Part shown: positions 8,490 through 19,250 of the stretch, one piece after another | Layout: each line of letters opens with the position of its first letter | Numbering within the stretch: the stretch's first letter is position 1 | NCBI GenBank assembly: GCA_965112735.1 | Contig: OZ218958.1 | Coordinates: 2,976,001 to 3,040,000 of the forward strand | Source: Phaeosaccion multiseriatum | Taxonomy: Eukaryota; Ochrophyta, other classes | Length of the DNA: 64,000 bases | Reading direction: 5' to 3' | Position numbers and translations under genes: made by a program | Notes under the pieces: generated by a model | The model's input: the letters and a program-made list of their open reading frames with translations, nothing else | Databases searched by the model: none | Told to the model about the DNA's origin: nothing

Positions 8490-11400
8490 CAGGCCGGGCC
8501 AGGCCAGGCCACCAGATCAAACGAGTGGGAAAGAGGAGTCCGTGAGCGTATTTGGCTTGGCCTCTTGGCCCTCCATGCTCTCTCTCCTCTGCTCTCCCTC
8601 GTGTTTGTTGTTCAACTCATCTCTCCTCGTGCTTGTTGCTGCTTACCTTGGGCAGCGTCCCCAGGGGGGAGGTTGGTCTTGTGCCAGAGGGTGGCGTCGT
8701 AGGGCATCTCTCCCCTGTTGCGGGGGGTGGGCGAGGGGTTGGGTGAGGTATGGCCAGGTGTGGAGCAACGACAGAAACCCAGCGCACACGCACACACGCA
8801 CACACGCACACACGTACACACACAAGCAAGTAGGACCTTCCGTGAAACAAGTTGTGAAGTCCACACACTACAACCTTCCTCCACTCCCCCCCTCTCTCCC
8901 TTCGTCCCTCCCTCCCTCCCTCTCTGGCCCATGTCCCTCTCACTCACCCTCTTCCGCTGTTGATGAACTGCGTCAGAGGCGACGGCGGGCGATTGCCCCA
9001 CTCCATCGTCGCGGAGAAAGTCTCTCCAAGCCCCACCGTCTCCGGAGAGTATCCGGTCTGTTGCAGCCTCCGCCTCAGGTCCTGACGCACCGGAGGGGAG
9101 AGCCGTATTCAGGGAGAGAGAGAGGGAGTGGGCGAGGGGAGGGAGGGAGGGGGGGAGGGAGGGAGGAAGTGAGGGAGGGAGGGAGAGTGGAACGGAGAGA
9201 TACAGGGAGGGAGGGAGGGAGGGAGGGAGGGAGGGAGGGAGGGAGGGAGGGAAAATCTGTCCTTAGACCTCTGTGAGTGCGTGAGCGTCCTCCTTACGTA
9301 AGCATGCGTGTGTACCTGCATGCTTCCCGACGAGGAGGGGGTGCCCCGGGTGGTGACGAGCTTACCCCTGGCTGTCTGTGTGTGTGCGTGCGTGTGCTGC
9401 GTGTGCCCTCCACGCCGAGAGGCTGCATACACACAGAGCAGGGAAGGGTGGAGGGGGGCGTCAGGGCCATGCGCGCACGCCCGTAGGCATTGGGTAAACC
9501 GGCAGGCAAGAAGAGGGCACAATCTTACACCTTGATGTGCTGTAAGAACAGGAGTGTATACAGCATACACATGCTCTGATATGCTCTGCGGCTGAAAGTG
9601 AGGGCCCTCCCCCCCCCCCTCGAATACACAGTCTGCCTGGACAGTTTCAGTTTTCATTTCAGTTTCAGTGTCAGATGATTGGGTACAGTACTCACTTTGC
9701 CTGGAGGAGGCGGCGGTGTAGTCAGACTGCATCCGACGGAGCTCTCTGTGAAGTGCCATCTGTGTAACCGCCTCCTCCGCGATGGTGTCTGGGGAGGGGG
9801 AAGAGGGGGAGGAGGGAGGCAGAACCCAAACCGAGACAAAGCGCACACACACACACACACATATATATTCGAGGAGAGTTGGGGGCATAGAGGTGAGGTG
9901 TACGGGAATAAGACTTTTAATGCTGACCAGTGGGCAACAACAACGGCTACCCACCACCACCACCACCGCCACCACCATTGGTTGCCATCCCACCCCCTCT
10001 CTCACCGTCCTTGGCCACGACGTCTCTCTTGAGCTTGAGCACTCCCTCCTTGGTGAGGACCATCTCCTCGTGCTGCGCATCCATCTCCCCCCTGAGGGCC
10101 GCGTTCACCTTCTTCTGCGCCGTCAGCTCCACGTCCTTCAGCTGGGAGTGAATGAGTGAGTGAGTGCGTGTGTGGGTGCGCGGGTGGGGTGGATGGGTGT
10201 GTGCGTGGGTGCGTGGGTGGGTGGGTGGGTGGGTAGGTGGATGTGTTTCGAAAGGCGTATTTCCCCATTTGGTTGAGTTCATTGTGAGCGAAGGGGCATG
10301 ACGAGAGGAAGGGGGGGAGGTGACAAGAGAGGATTGCCTGCCTTCGGTGGCATGACACATTTCTATGCGAGCATAGGTAAGCTTCCGTCACTACTCAAGT
10401 CAACCCGCGTTGAGATGGCGTGCATGTTATGTCTCCATCCATGCCTCTGCTCCCGTGCTGACAGGGGTGGGTGAGGCCAAAAGGCACACGCAGTCCTCAC
10501 CCTGAGCTTCGCCTCCATGTCCCGTACACGTGCCTCGGCCTCTAACCACTTGGTCTCTGCATCCTGCACAGTTTGATTCTAAAGGAAGGGATAAGAGAGG
10601 AGGAGGAGGAGGAGGAGGAGGAGGAGGAGGAGGAGGAGGAGGAGGAGGAGGAGGAGGACGTGAGAAGAGCTCAATATGTTCGAGCAGAGGGAGGGAGCAA
10701 GCAGGACAGAGAGCGCAGCGCATTAAGTGTTCGAGTCGTTGGGGACACAAACAATGAGCACATGTGCTCCATGAAACGCCTTGCAATACACCAAAGCGTG
10801 TCATCCCCGCTCGTCCCTTCCCCTCTCACACCCTCTCTTTCGGTCCTGTTCCTCTCTCACTCACTCACGCACTCAATCACTCACCGCCTCCCTCCTTCCC
10901 TCCTTCCTTCCCTCCCTCCCTCCCTCCCTCCGTCCGTCCTCTGTCCTGTCCTGCCACCTACCGCCTCCTTGCCCTGAAGCATGAGTTTGTCCGTCCGATG
11001 GAGGTCCTGGAGCCGCATGCTCCTCTCCTGCAGCCACCGCTCCTCACTAAGCTTGGCCTTGCCTTCGAGCTTGGTACGGTGCTCCAGTAGCCCCCCAAGG
11101 TCGTGCTTCAGCGTCGATATCTGTGAGGGCCGGGAGGTCCAGCGGAAGGGAAGGGGGGGGTGGGGTGAATGAGGGCAAGGGAGGCCTTACACAGCCAAGC
11201 TCGTATCGGCCATCTCTCTCGTAAGGGTTGACGACGGAGGATTCTTCACAAAGACAAACAGATCTGGAGGCATATGGTGGGCACACACACAGAGACAGAC
11301 AGACAGATAGAGAGGCACATGCGGAGACGGGCAGACAGGCAGACAGACACAAAACAGATGGGATGGAAAATTGAAGGCATTGGCTAAGCACCCACCTCGT

Positions 11401-12518
11401 GCTCCATGAGGCGCATGCGCTTCTTCTGCCCCTCCCTGGCCACGTTCTCGATCTTCGCGGCCTTGTCGTAGCGAGCCACCTTGGCGAGGGCTTGCACATG
11501 CTGTGGGGAGAGGGGAGGGGGGGGGGGGGTGAGGAGAGAAAAGTTGAGGACGAGAAAAGATAAATACGTGGTGCGGAGAGAAAGAGTGAGAGGGGAGGGA
11601 GGGAGTGAAAATGGGTGCGGGGAAAGAGAGGATGAGAAGAGAGAGAGGATATGGTGACCTGCAGAGAGAGAGTATGAGAGGGGAGTGCAAAGAAGAGTGA
11701 AAAGAAGAGTGTAGCACCCTTGTGCGCGAGCAATGGGATGGATGTACGCGTACCCACCTCAGATTTCAGTACCGATAAACTCTCCTCGAGCGCGTCTGCC
11801 CTCCGAACACTTTGGCTCAGCTTCGCTCGCACGGCCTCCTGCACCGAGCGGGTTGAGAGATGGGTAGACGCAGAAGCAAGCACAGAATGGATGGATGGAT
11901 GGTCGGATAACATCAGAGCGACTGGCTCCTAACCCAAAAGGATGATGAAGCTCGCCCGAATCAGAGTCTGAGGGAGAAAGAGAGCGAGCGCCAGAGCGAG
12001 AGGAGCGCGAGGGGCCCCACTCCACCTTGGTGCTTTTCCGTACCGCTTCTTGATCGAGGTCAGCGTGCCCGCTCCTGTACACCTTGATGTCGCGCTCCTG
12101 AGCTTCGTAATCCTCCTAGAACGAGGAGAGAATGGAGAGGGAAAGGCAAGAAAGGGTTGGGGAGGAGGAGGGAGGGGAGGAGAGGACAATACAAGGGGAC
12201 CAGCCAAGAGAAGAGAGTAGACTGGATGATGAGGCAGGATGGTATAGGGAAGGAGAAGGGGGGTAGTAGGAACCATCCTGATGTGTCTGCTTTGCTCGTG
12301 AACCAAGAAAGAAAGGCTAGACTCCCTGAGCTTCTCCTCCGGCCTTCGGTGCTCGAGCCATCGCCACTCGCGTCTATGCTATGTATATTGATATCGTATA
12401 TTTCTCGCGCCCCTCTTTACTATTTACGACCCACCTGTAAGCGCTTGTACTTTGTCTCCACCTTCTCCAGCTCCTCCAGCCTCTTTCGGAGACGGCCCAG
12501 GTCCGCCTTGGTAGCCAT
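7697..12518 (-). CDS. 14-exon coiled-coil protein CC1
   Basis: I built this model from splice sites whose phases all agree. Exons (minus, 5' to 3'): 12,435-12,518, 12,044-12,115, 11,758-11,838, 11,396-11,500, 10,962-11,120, 10,501-10,578, 10,006-10,141, 9696-9788, 9531-9539 (9-nt microexon), 9316-9371, 8948-9081, 8647-8714, 8253-8317, 7697-7822 (TGA 7697-7699). The product is about 421 residues. It begins MATKADLGRLRKRLEELEKV. Residues 1 to about 270 are almost continuous coiled coil (e.g. KLSEERWLQERSMRLQDLHR, EAEARVRDMEAKLR). The C-terminal part is not coiled (QQTGYSPETVGLGETFSATM, GEMPYDATLWHKTNLPPGDA, ending MSMTRPPW). I recognise no family; a flagellar or cytoskeletal role is only a guess from the coiled coil. 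Confidence 0.75.
7966..8120. repeat. (TCAG)n tetranucleotide tract in CC1 intron 13
   Basis: Blocks of (CAGT)n are separated by a repeated spacer (GGCTGAGTAATTCAGTTGG), making a compound minisatellite. It recurs with different lengths in CC2 (24,005-24,170), CC3 (36,545-36,710) and CC4 (48,265-48,420). Confidence 0.9.
8409..8486. repeat. (GA)n tract in CC1 intron 12
   Basis: A nearly pure GA dinucleotide run with GACA interruptions. The copy in CC4 (48,721-48,816) is longer; CC2 and CC3 are shorter and mixed. Confidence 0.9.
9105..9251. repeat. (GGGA)n tract in CC1 intron 10
   Basis: Tetranucleotide purine repeats between exons 10 and 11. In CC2 the tract (25,150-25,313) has expanded into a higher-order GGAAGGGAGGGA repeat; in CC3 and CC4 it is shorter. 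Confidence 0.9.
10600..10659. repeat. (GGA)n tract in CC1 intron 5
   Basis: About 20 GGA units just upstream of exon 6 (minus strand). The same site has about 9 units in CC2, an interrupted tract in CC3 and about 27 units in CC4 (50,923-51,004). Confidence 0.9.
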
Positions 12519-12726
12519 TCCTGCCGCCTGCATATTGCAGCCCCATCACAGACGGGCTCAAGATCGGCTCAATCAAGAAGGGTCACAGTTTCAGGATTCC
12601 CAACTGTGATTGGACAACCACACACTCACTCGATGCCAATGCGGGAGGTTTGATCGTCCGCCGCTGAGTCCCTCCATCTCGCTCTCCGAGCACGAGAGGC
12701 CATACATATACACTGCTTCTGGCTCA

Positions 12727-14277
12727 TCAGTCCTCGCAGTCGCAGGGGTGCCCATTGGCATGCACCCACTGCTTGATCTCCTCAAAGACACTGCCCCTGA
12801 CGTCCCACTGTCCACCTGCGTCCTCATCCTCTCTCCTGATGGCCTCTGGACAGACACTCTCGTCCCACGGACAGCCCACCTCTTCTGAGCGGAGCCACTG
12901 CAGCATTTCCAGGCTCTTGCTATATTTAACTGCACATCTGCAAGCGTCAGGGGTCCAATCACAAAGCTCACTCGCATTGGCATGCAGCCACCGCAGAGCG
13001 TCAAAACGGCCGAAAATGGCAGCAGTCAGAGCTCCCCTCCTCCACGAACTGCCCTCCTCCGCTCCCTCCAGCTCAGCCCTGACCTTGGGACTGTTCAGCA
13101 GCCATGCCAGCACAGAGAGGTGCCCATTCCTAACAGCAGAGATCCAATTCCAGTGCTGAAAGGGCGCATTCACGTCATCCAACAGAAGCCACTCCATCAG
13201 TTGCAAGTCCCCCCTCCGCGCAGCAGCATCGCAGACCCTCCAATCCCACGGGCATATCCCCTCCTTGCTGTCAGCCGAGTCCTCTGAGCGCAGCCACTTG
13301 AGCACACGCAGGCTGTGCCGCTCGTTTCTCGATGCCGATTCGCACACCTCCTTATCCCAGGCACAGCCCATGTGATGGAGGGCCTTGCACATGCCCACAT
13401 CTCCATACTGAGCAGCGGCCCTGAACGTTTTGACGGTAAGCTCGTAGCCGTGCCTCCTGGCCCAGTACACACGATCGATGGAGGCAACTACACTTGCTTG
13501 GCTCGTCGTGGCTGCGTACTCCACCATGTAATACCCCCGCCACTCCTTGCACACCGTCGCCACGAAAGCGTACTCCCCCTTTCCCACGAGCTCCATCACC
13601 TTTGCATACACTTCCTCCATACCAAAGGCGCTGGCACAGGCGCCCGAGCCAGGAAGGGGAAGTCGATGAGAGGCAGCACGTCCGCCATCTCCACCCTTTC
13701 TTCCGGAGGTCGAACGTCGCCGCTTTCCACCCCCCTTCCTGTCTCTCCCTGCCTTCCCCTCCTCCACCTCAGCGTCAGGATTGTGGGGGCCGCGGCTTCT
13801 GGGCGCTGCTGAGGGTTGTACTTCGAGGCGGAGGAGGATCACTTCCTTCTGCCTCTCCAGGGCCCTCTCTTTTGTCCTCTCGTCCAATAACTTTGCCTCC
13901 TTCTCCATCTCGCGTACCTTATCGTCCCTCTCGTGAGCCTTCTCTTTCGCCTTCTCGTCCCTCTCGTGAGCCTTCTCTTTCGCTTTCTCGTCCCTCTCGT
14001 GAGCCTTCTCTATCGCCTTCTCGTCCCTTTTCTGAGACTTCTTCTTCGCCTTCTCGTCCCTCTCTTTCGCCTTCTCCTCTCTCAGTTGCTTCTTCTCCTC
14101 TCTCAAAGCTTGGAGGTGCATCAGCAGCTCCTTCCTCACCCCCTCCCTCTCACCATCCGCTGCTGGTGCTGCTCCTCCCAAACTCAGACCCAGGTAGCTG
14201 CCCTGCGCGCTCAACGCCTGCTCCACTGCCTCCTCCTTCCTGCTCACTGCTGCGATACTTGCATGTATGTCCTCCAT
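12727..14277 (-). CDS. F-box-like/ankyrin repeat protein ANK2 (type Y)
   Basis: 516 residues from the ATG at 14,277-14,275, single exon, stop at 12,727. The order matches ANK1: N-terminal coiled coil, basic linker (GGGKRRRS), F-box-like helices (GMEEVYAKVMELVGKGEYAF, VCKEWRGYYMVEY), then ankyrin-type units with CPWD/CAWD signatures. Two differences mark type Y: the coiled coil is expanded by 33-bp repeats (HERDEKAKEKA, about 13,925-14,060), and the 13-residue duplication of type X is absent (WRRGALTAAIFGRFDALRWL). Its 3' end lies about 210 bases from the CC1 start, and its 5' end is divergent from FNIP2 across 262 bases. A ubiquitin-ligase adaptor role is inferred only from the domain pair. 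Confidence 0.85.
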   Translation of the reverse strand: MEDIHASIAAVSRKEEAVEQALSAQGSYLGLSLGGAAPAADGEREGVRKELLMHLQALREEKKQLREEKAKERDEKAKKKSQKRDEKAIEKAHERDEKAKEKAHERDEKAKEKAHERDDKVREMEKEAKLLDERTKERALERQKEVILLRLEVQPSAAPRSRGPHNPDAEVEEGKAGRDRKGGGKRRRSTSGRKGGDGGRAASHRLPLPGSGACASAFGMEEVYAKVMELVGKGEYAFVATVCKEWRGYYMVEYAATTSQASVVASIDRVYWARRHGYELTVKTFRAAAQYGDVGMCKALHHMGCAWDKEVCESASRNERHSLRVLKWLRSEDSADSKEGICPWDWRVCDAAARRGDLQLMEWLLLDDVNAPFQHWNWISAVRNGHLSVLAWLLNSPKVRAELEGAEEGSSWRRGALTAAIFGRFDALRWLHANASELCDWTPDACRCAVKYSKSLEMLQWLRSEEVGCPWDESVCPEAIRREDEDAGGQWDVRGSVFEEIKQWVHANGHPCDCED

Positions 14278-14539
14278 GATGGAATCGTAAGACAAAAAGG
14301 CCGATTGTTTGTTGCCCCCCCCCGTTGCTTCCAGCCCTCGGAGCTGTGAGCCCTCAACGAATCTAGCACCAACACGTCAAGTCAGGTCCTTTGACCATTC
14401 CCCCCCTGATTCCCGATCAGTCTACACCACCCCACCACAGTGAAGTAGCGCAGTGACGCTGGAAAGGGGGAAGGAGAGAGAGAGTACATTGAAGGGCACC
14501 ACGTCGAAGGGAGGTGAAACGAAGGGGGGTGGCATCGTG
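14278..14539. promoter_or_regulatory. Bidirectional intergenic region ANK2/FNIP2
   Basis: Its length (262 bases) and purine-rich leader match the ANK1/FNIP1 spacer. The GAAATTTC palindromes are replaced by unrelated C-rich sequence (about 14,380-14,410). The CGATCAGTCTACACCAC block is kept. Confidence 0.5.
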
Positions 14540-16149
14540 ATGGAAGAAAGTCGTCAAGAGACTGATGGAGCGGGGGGGAATTTGCTAGAGCGCACCAATC
14601 TCAGCAGCAGCGGGCCGGCGGCATTGAGGGTGGTTGCTGGCCGTGTTTCGAACAAGGCTCTGTGGGGCGTATGCAAGGAGGTCGACAAGTTAACCTCCCG
14701 CGCTTTGGTGATCAACGCCGACATGCCCCAAGCTGTCCAGTCGCGTGTGCTGAGTATGCTGAAGCAGCAGCAGCAGCGGGAGCGCGAGGAGACTCAACGC
14801 CTTGCTGCGGCTTCCTCTCCTCGTCCCGCCTCCATGCAGGGAAGACATGCCGGGGAAGGGTTTCGAAGGTCGGGGAGGATTAGGGCGAGGCAGCCGGACC
14901 ATGGTATGGCGGGCTCCTTTCGCGTCAAGGCGGTGCGCCTCGGTATCCAACGTGAAGACGCTGACGAGCTGACTCCTGCTGATGGGGCTCTTGCTCTCAA
15001 AGTGTTGGCACTGCTGCCACTCTTGGTCAAGCGTGTGGGTTTTCGGAGTTCTTCGATGCGTGCCGCGTTGTTGTACCGAGCGGCGTGGAGGAGGTGGAGT
15101 TTGCACGGGACTCAAGGTTCAAGAGGTCAATCGTTCTCCCTTCCTCACTGAAGAAGGTCAGTTTTGGAAAAGCCTTCAATCAGGCTGATTTGGTGCTGCC
15201 AAGCTCTCTGGAGGAGCTGAAGTTTGCGCGGGACTCAAAGTTCAACAGGCCAATCGTTCTCCCTTCCTCACTGAAGAAGGTCGCCATTGGAAGGTATTTT
15301 GATCAGGCTGATTTGGTGTTGCCAAGCTCTCTGGAGGAGCTGGGGTTTTCAGAGTACTCAAGGTTCAACAGGCCAATCGTTCTCCCTTCCTCGCTGAAGA
15401 AGGTCACTTTTGGAGAACTCTTCGATCAGGCTGATTTGGTGCTACCAAGCTCTCTGGAGGTGCTGGAGTTTTCATGGGACTCAGAGTTCAACAGGCCAAT
15501 CGATCTCCCTTCCTCGCTGAAGATGGTCACTTTTGGAGAACTCTTCGATCAGGCTGATTTGGTGCTACCAAGCTGTCTGGAGGGGCTGGAGTTTGCAGCT
15601 GCCTCAGAGTTCAACAGGCCAATCGATCTCCCTTCCTCACTGAAGAAGGTCATTTTTGGATTCCTCTTCGATCAGGCTGATTTGGTGCTACCAAGCTCTC
15701 TGGAGGAGCTGGAGTTTCCATGGACCTCAGAGTTCACCAGGCCAATCGTTCTCCCTTCCTCGCTGAAGAAGGTCACTTTTGGAGAACACTTCGATCAGGC
15801 TGATTTTGTGCTACCAAGCTCTCTGGAGGTGCTCAAGTTTGCACGGGAATCAGCGTTCAACAGGCCAATCGTTCTTCCCCCCTCGCTGAAGAAGGTCGCT
15901 TTTGGAGATGGATTCAATCAGCATGTGGTCCTTCCCAATGGTGTCGAGGAGGTACGCATGGGGCGTGACTTTAACCTCCCCCTGGACCTCCCTCCCTCTC
16001 TGCGGACTCTTACACTGAGTCCTGAATACTCCTGCCCTCTTCCGAGCCTACCTGCTGGGCTGAGGGAGCTTATGGTGGGGATGGGGTTCCCTCTGCCTGC
16101 AGATCGACCCGAGGGGCTTCAGGTACACTACCATGCACATTATTTTTAA
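14540..16149 (+). pseudogene. FNIP-repeat protein FNIP2 (frameshifted)
   Basis: The ATG at 14,540 opens the usual N-terminal domain, but one G is missing at about 15,037-15,040 (GTGTGGGTTTT against GTGTGGGGTTTT in the other copies). The frame then runs into unrelated residues and stops at 15,151. The correct frame resumes and stays open to TAA at 16,147-16,149, with seven double repeats (EFNRPIDLPSSLKMVTFG and similar) and a normal cap. The rest of the repeat frame is intact, so the lesion is recent or a homopolymer base-calling error. The stop codon coincides with the first bases of the MITE. Confidence 0.75.
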
Positions 16150-16415
16150 CACTCGATTTGCGTAAGAATCGCCCAAATCGCCCGTTTTTTAGAAGTCGGG
16201 CGGCATGGGGGAGTGCTCTTGCAGAAATGCTTAAAAACAGTAATTAAGTAAGTGATGAAAGCCGAAAGACTATGTGTCGGTAGGCATCTCAAAGAGCTAT
16301 TTTGCTATTTTGCTATTTACGAAGAGCTATAGCGCTTCTCCCAGCGTCAATTTGCGGACTTCGTGAAAACATTATTGGGGGCGATTTGGGCGATTCTTAC
16401 GCAAATCGAGTGTTA
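16147..16415. mobile_element. MITE, 269 bp with 37-bp perfect terminal inverted repeats
   Basis: The left end begins TAACACTCGATTTGCGTAAG. The right end, read on the other strand, is identical for 37 bases (16,147-16,183 against 16,379-16,415). The interior is AT-richer than the surroundings and has no significant frame. Flanks are T-rich on the left and A-rich on the right, so a target-site duplication cannot be delimited. It is absent from the same position in every other FNIP copy, so the insertion came after the duplications. A non-autonomous DNA transposon is the simplest reading. Confidence 0.85.
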
Positions 16416-16607
16416 AAAAAAATAAAAAAGAGAGAGATTGACAGTGTACCAACCGCATGGGTCCGCGGGAGCGGAGGCGAAAGTGAGCCCTGCCATCTTA
16501 CCCCCCTCCCCCCTCCCCCCCACCCCCTCCACTCCTCCCTTCGGCAGCGGTGCGACAACCCAGTGCCTTCTTGGACTATCTTTGTCATCCTCACTGCTTG
16601 CCTGCTC

Positions 16608-17522
16608 TCAGAGTGTCTGCAGGCCCAAGCCTCGACTCGCCCACGCCAAGAGAGAGTCCACGAAGGCTGCCACCGTCTGCCGCTGCGGCCACGTGAGGCG
16701 CGCCCTCTCTTCCTTGAGCACAAGGGCAATCTCCACGCTCGAAGCTTGACGCTGCTGCTGCACCACCAACTGTCGCTGCTGGCGCCGGGGCTGACTGTGC
16801 TGGAGGCTGTTTGCCGCAGCGGTGCCCTCAGTGGCAGCAGACGGGGCGACGGAGAGGAGTGTCACCAGCAGCAGAATAGGGGCGGCATCGTCCTCGTCTT
16901 GCTCGCCGCCCCCGTCCGGGCCTCCCTCAGCCTCGCCATTGCCCGCACCAGCATCAGGTCCACGTGCACCGGCACCATCGTCCCCTCCCGAAGCCGCGGG
17001 ATGCTCCCCTTCAAACCGCCGCCATGGCCCCATGTGCTCCGCCCCTGCCAGACCGCCCGCCCCTACCTCCTCCCCTTGGACCCGGGGCAGCACCAGCAGT
17101 TGGTGAGAGCCCACCCTCAGAGCCGAGTGGGCCGTGCCCCCCTGGGCCACGTGTGTGAACCACGTCCTCCAATCCAGCCCAACGTCGGTGTGCAGGAGCA
17201 CTTGGAGGCGAGGATCAAGCTTCTCCAGCAGCACAAGCACGGAGAGAGACTTGAGCAACTCCAGCTCCTGCTGGCTCATGGAGGAGGAGAAGGAGGAGAA
17301 GGAGGGGTTGGCGACAACATTGTCCAGCGTCAAGCCGCCCTCGAAGCCACTGTCACCACTGGTGCAACTATCGTCGCTACTGACATTCTTCCAATCTCCT
17401 TCTCCTCCCTCCTCCTCCTCCTCCTCCTCCTCCTCTCCGTTGGTCTTCTCCACCCCAGCTGGTGTCTGTGCTGCTTCCTCACCTGTCCCTCTTCCACTGC
17501 TGCTGCTACCCCCTCCCCCCAT
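16608..17522 (-). CDS. Hypothetical frame of unit X (T-long, copy X1)
   Basis: A 304-codon copy of the frame at 583-1455 with only scattered substitutions and a longer Glu run near its N-terminus. Both copies staying open is weak support for coding. As in X0, no ATG start is evident, the opposite strand is also largely open, and no family is recognisable. Confidence 0.35.
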   Translation of the reverse strand: MGGGGSSSSGRGTGEEAAQTPAGVEKTNGEEEEEEEEEGGEGDWKNVSSDDSCTSGDSGFEGGLTLDNVVANPSFSSFSSSMSQQELELLKSLSVLVLLEKLDPRLQVLLHTDVGLDWRTWFTHVAQGGTAHSALRVGSHQLLVLPRVQGEEVGAGGLAGAEHMGPWRRFEGEHPAASGGDDGAGARGPDAGAGNGEAEGGPDGGGEQDEDDAAPILLLVTLLSVAPSAATEGTAAANSLQHSQPRRQQRQLVVQQQRQASSVEIALVLKEERARLTWPQRQTVAAFVDSLLAWASRGLGLQTL

Positions 17523-17872
17523 CCATCATTCCCTCTCCCTCATCCACCTGGTTCAAATCCGGTCAATTCTGCACCATGCTCTCTCCACCTGTCTCCCTGC
17601 CGCGAGGGAGCGGGAAAGAGCGGCAACAGCCAAACACAAGACCAAACAAATGGACGCACAGCCAACGCACAACCAACCCGTCAAGTAACGTACCCCCCTG
17701 GAGAGAGAGCCTCGACTCTGAGGGGCCACAACAAAGAGTGCACGAATGAATGAGCTTTACAGCTTTCAGTCTAACCCCCCATCCACTGCCACCCGCCGCC
17801 GCCGCTCCTTGCACACACACGCACGCACATACACATACACACTCTCTCACACACACACCTATCTGTATGTAC

Positions 17873-18028
17873 CTTGGGCATCTCCCGCTTGTCGAAGTAC
17901 ACGTATTGGTTGATGATCTCCGTAAAGAGCTGCGCGTGGACTCCGCTGAGCGCACACGTCGGCGATGTTGAGAGAGCATGGCAAGCACTCCAGCACACGC
18001 CGGCAGTCGTGGTAGTCTGAACTGCCAT
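17873..18028 (-). pseudogene. VPS35: VPS35 C-terminal exon fragment (copy X1)
   Basis: Same piece and same internal frameshift as at 1831-1986, with a few substitutions. The exon-like borders are kept. No VPS35 exon precedes or follows it, so it is a duplicated gene relic. Confidence 0.7.
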
Positions 18029-18307
18029 CTGAGGGGCGGAAGGGGAGAGGAGGGGGAGACAGAGGAGAGGAGAGGAGAAGAGAGGAGAGGAAAGGAGAAG
18101 AGAGGAGAAGAAAGGAGAGGAGAGGACAGGTAAGAAGAGGACAGGAGAGGACAGGACGGGGGAGGAGAGGACGGGAGAGGAGAGAAGGAGGGAGGAGAGG
18201 AGGTTAGCGGGGGGAGGGGACGGCAGAGGATAGGCGAGGACAGGAAGGCAGCAACAGGGAGCAAACAAGAAGAACATTGACCATCGATGGCCGTCAAGAG
18301 AGAAGGG

Positions 18308-18365
<58 letters not shown>

Positions 18366-18372
18366 CACGCAC

Positions 18373-19250
18373 CTTCTTCTCGATCCGCTCGAGCCCCGCG
18401 AGCGTCTTGTCCGCCCCTGCCTGCGTCGGCCTGATCTCGGCGCGCACCCGGTTGGGCTTGGTGGCGTCTTCCTGCCACCTGAGAAGGTCAGGGGGGGGAG
18501 TGAGGGAGTGAGGAAGTGAGTGAGCTGGCTGCAGCTGGAGCTGGAGGGAGGGCCAGCATGTTCACGCCCTCCGATCCTACTCAACTCCTTCCAACCCCGC
18601 CCCCCCCCAACGCACACACACACACACACACACACACACCAAGCTCTGCTCGCTCTCATCCCCCCTCCTTTACCTGCTCGCCCTCCTCCTCATTCTACGC
18701 ACCGAAGACAAGGGGTGACTGATGGTAACTTGGGCATTGGTCTTCGTTCTGCCCCCTCCGAAGTGTCCACCCCTCCCAGCAGCAGCTGCAGCGTGGGCAT
18801 CCGCGTAGTGAGCTGCTTCTGCCTCTGCCCCAGCCTACTGACCTCACCATCCGCCGCTGTGCTCCCACACGCTGCCCAGAGCGCCTCGGAGGCTTCATCT
18901 GCAAGCCTGACCCCTGCCCGGCCTGCCTCCCCTGCACGCCACGGTTGTCGGGGCATCGAGGTCCTTGGACACTTTGGTGTTACTGAGGCCGAGGTACAAG
19001 GCGGGGAGGAAGCGCTGGTCCGACGACCGCACCACGGCCAACAGTCGAGGTCGGTTCCGCTCTGCCGCCCTTCGGGGCGTGGAAGTGTCTGTCCATGCTC
19101 TCTGTGAGGTGTCCCAGCCGCTCCCGTACACTGAGTGGTGCCCTCCCGAGCTTTCCGCGGCAGGAGCTCCATGCACGCCGCTCCCCCACAATGAAGTCGA
19201 TTTGGCGCTGTGTACGGACATGGAAACACAGCACCAACTGCTCCACATTG
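18373..19250 (-). pseudogene. SMC4: SMC4 hinge and coiled-coil fragment (copy X1)
   Basis: Same order and frame breaks as the X0 copy. This copy retains 24 extra bases, so the minus frame also reads RLADEASEALWAACGS before VSRLGQRQKQL; X0 has lost this stretch. The block RLL(A/D)VVRSSDQRFLPALYL is recognisable as the exit of the SMC4 hinge. No ATPase head sequence is present. Confidence 0.72.
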
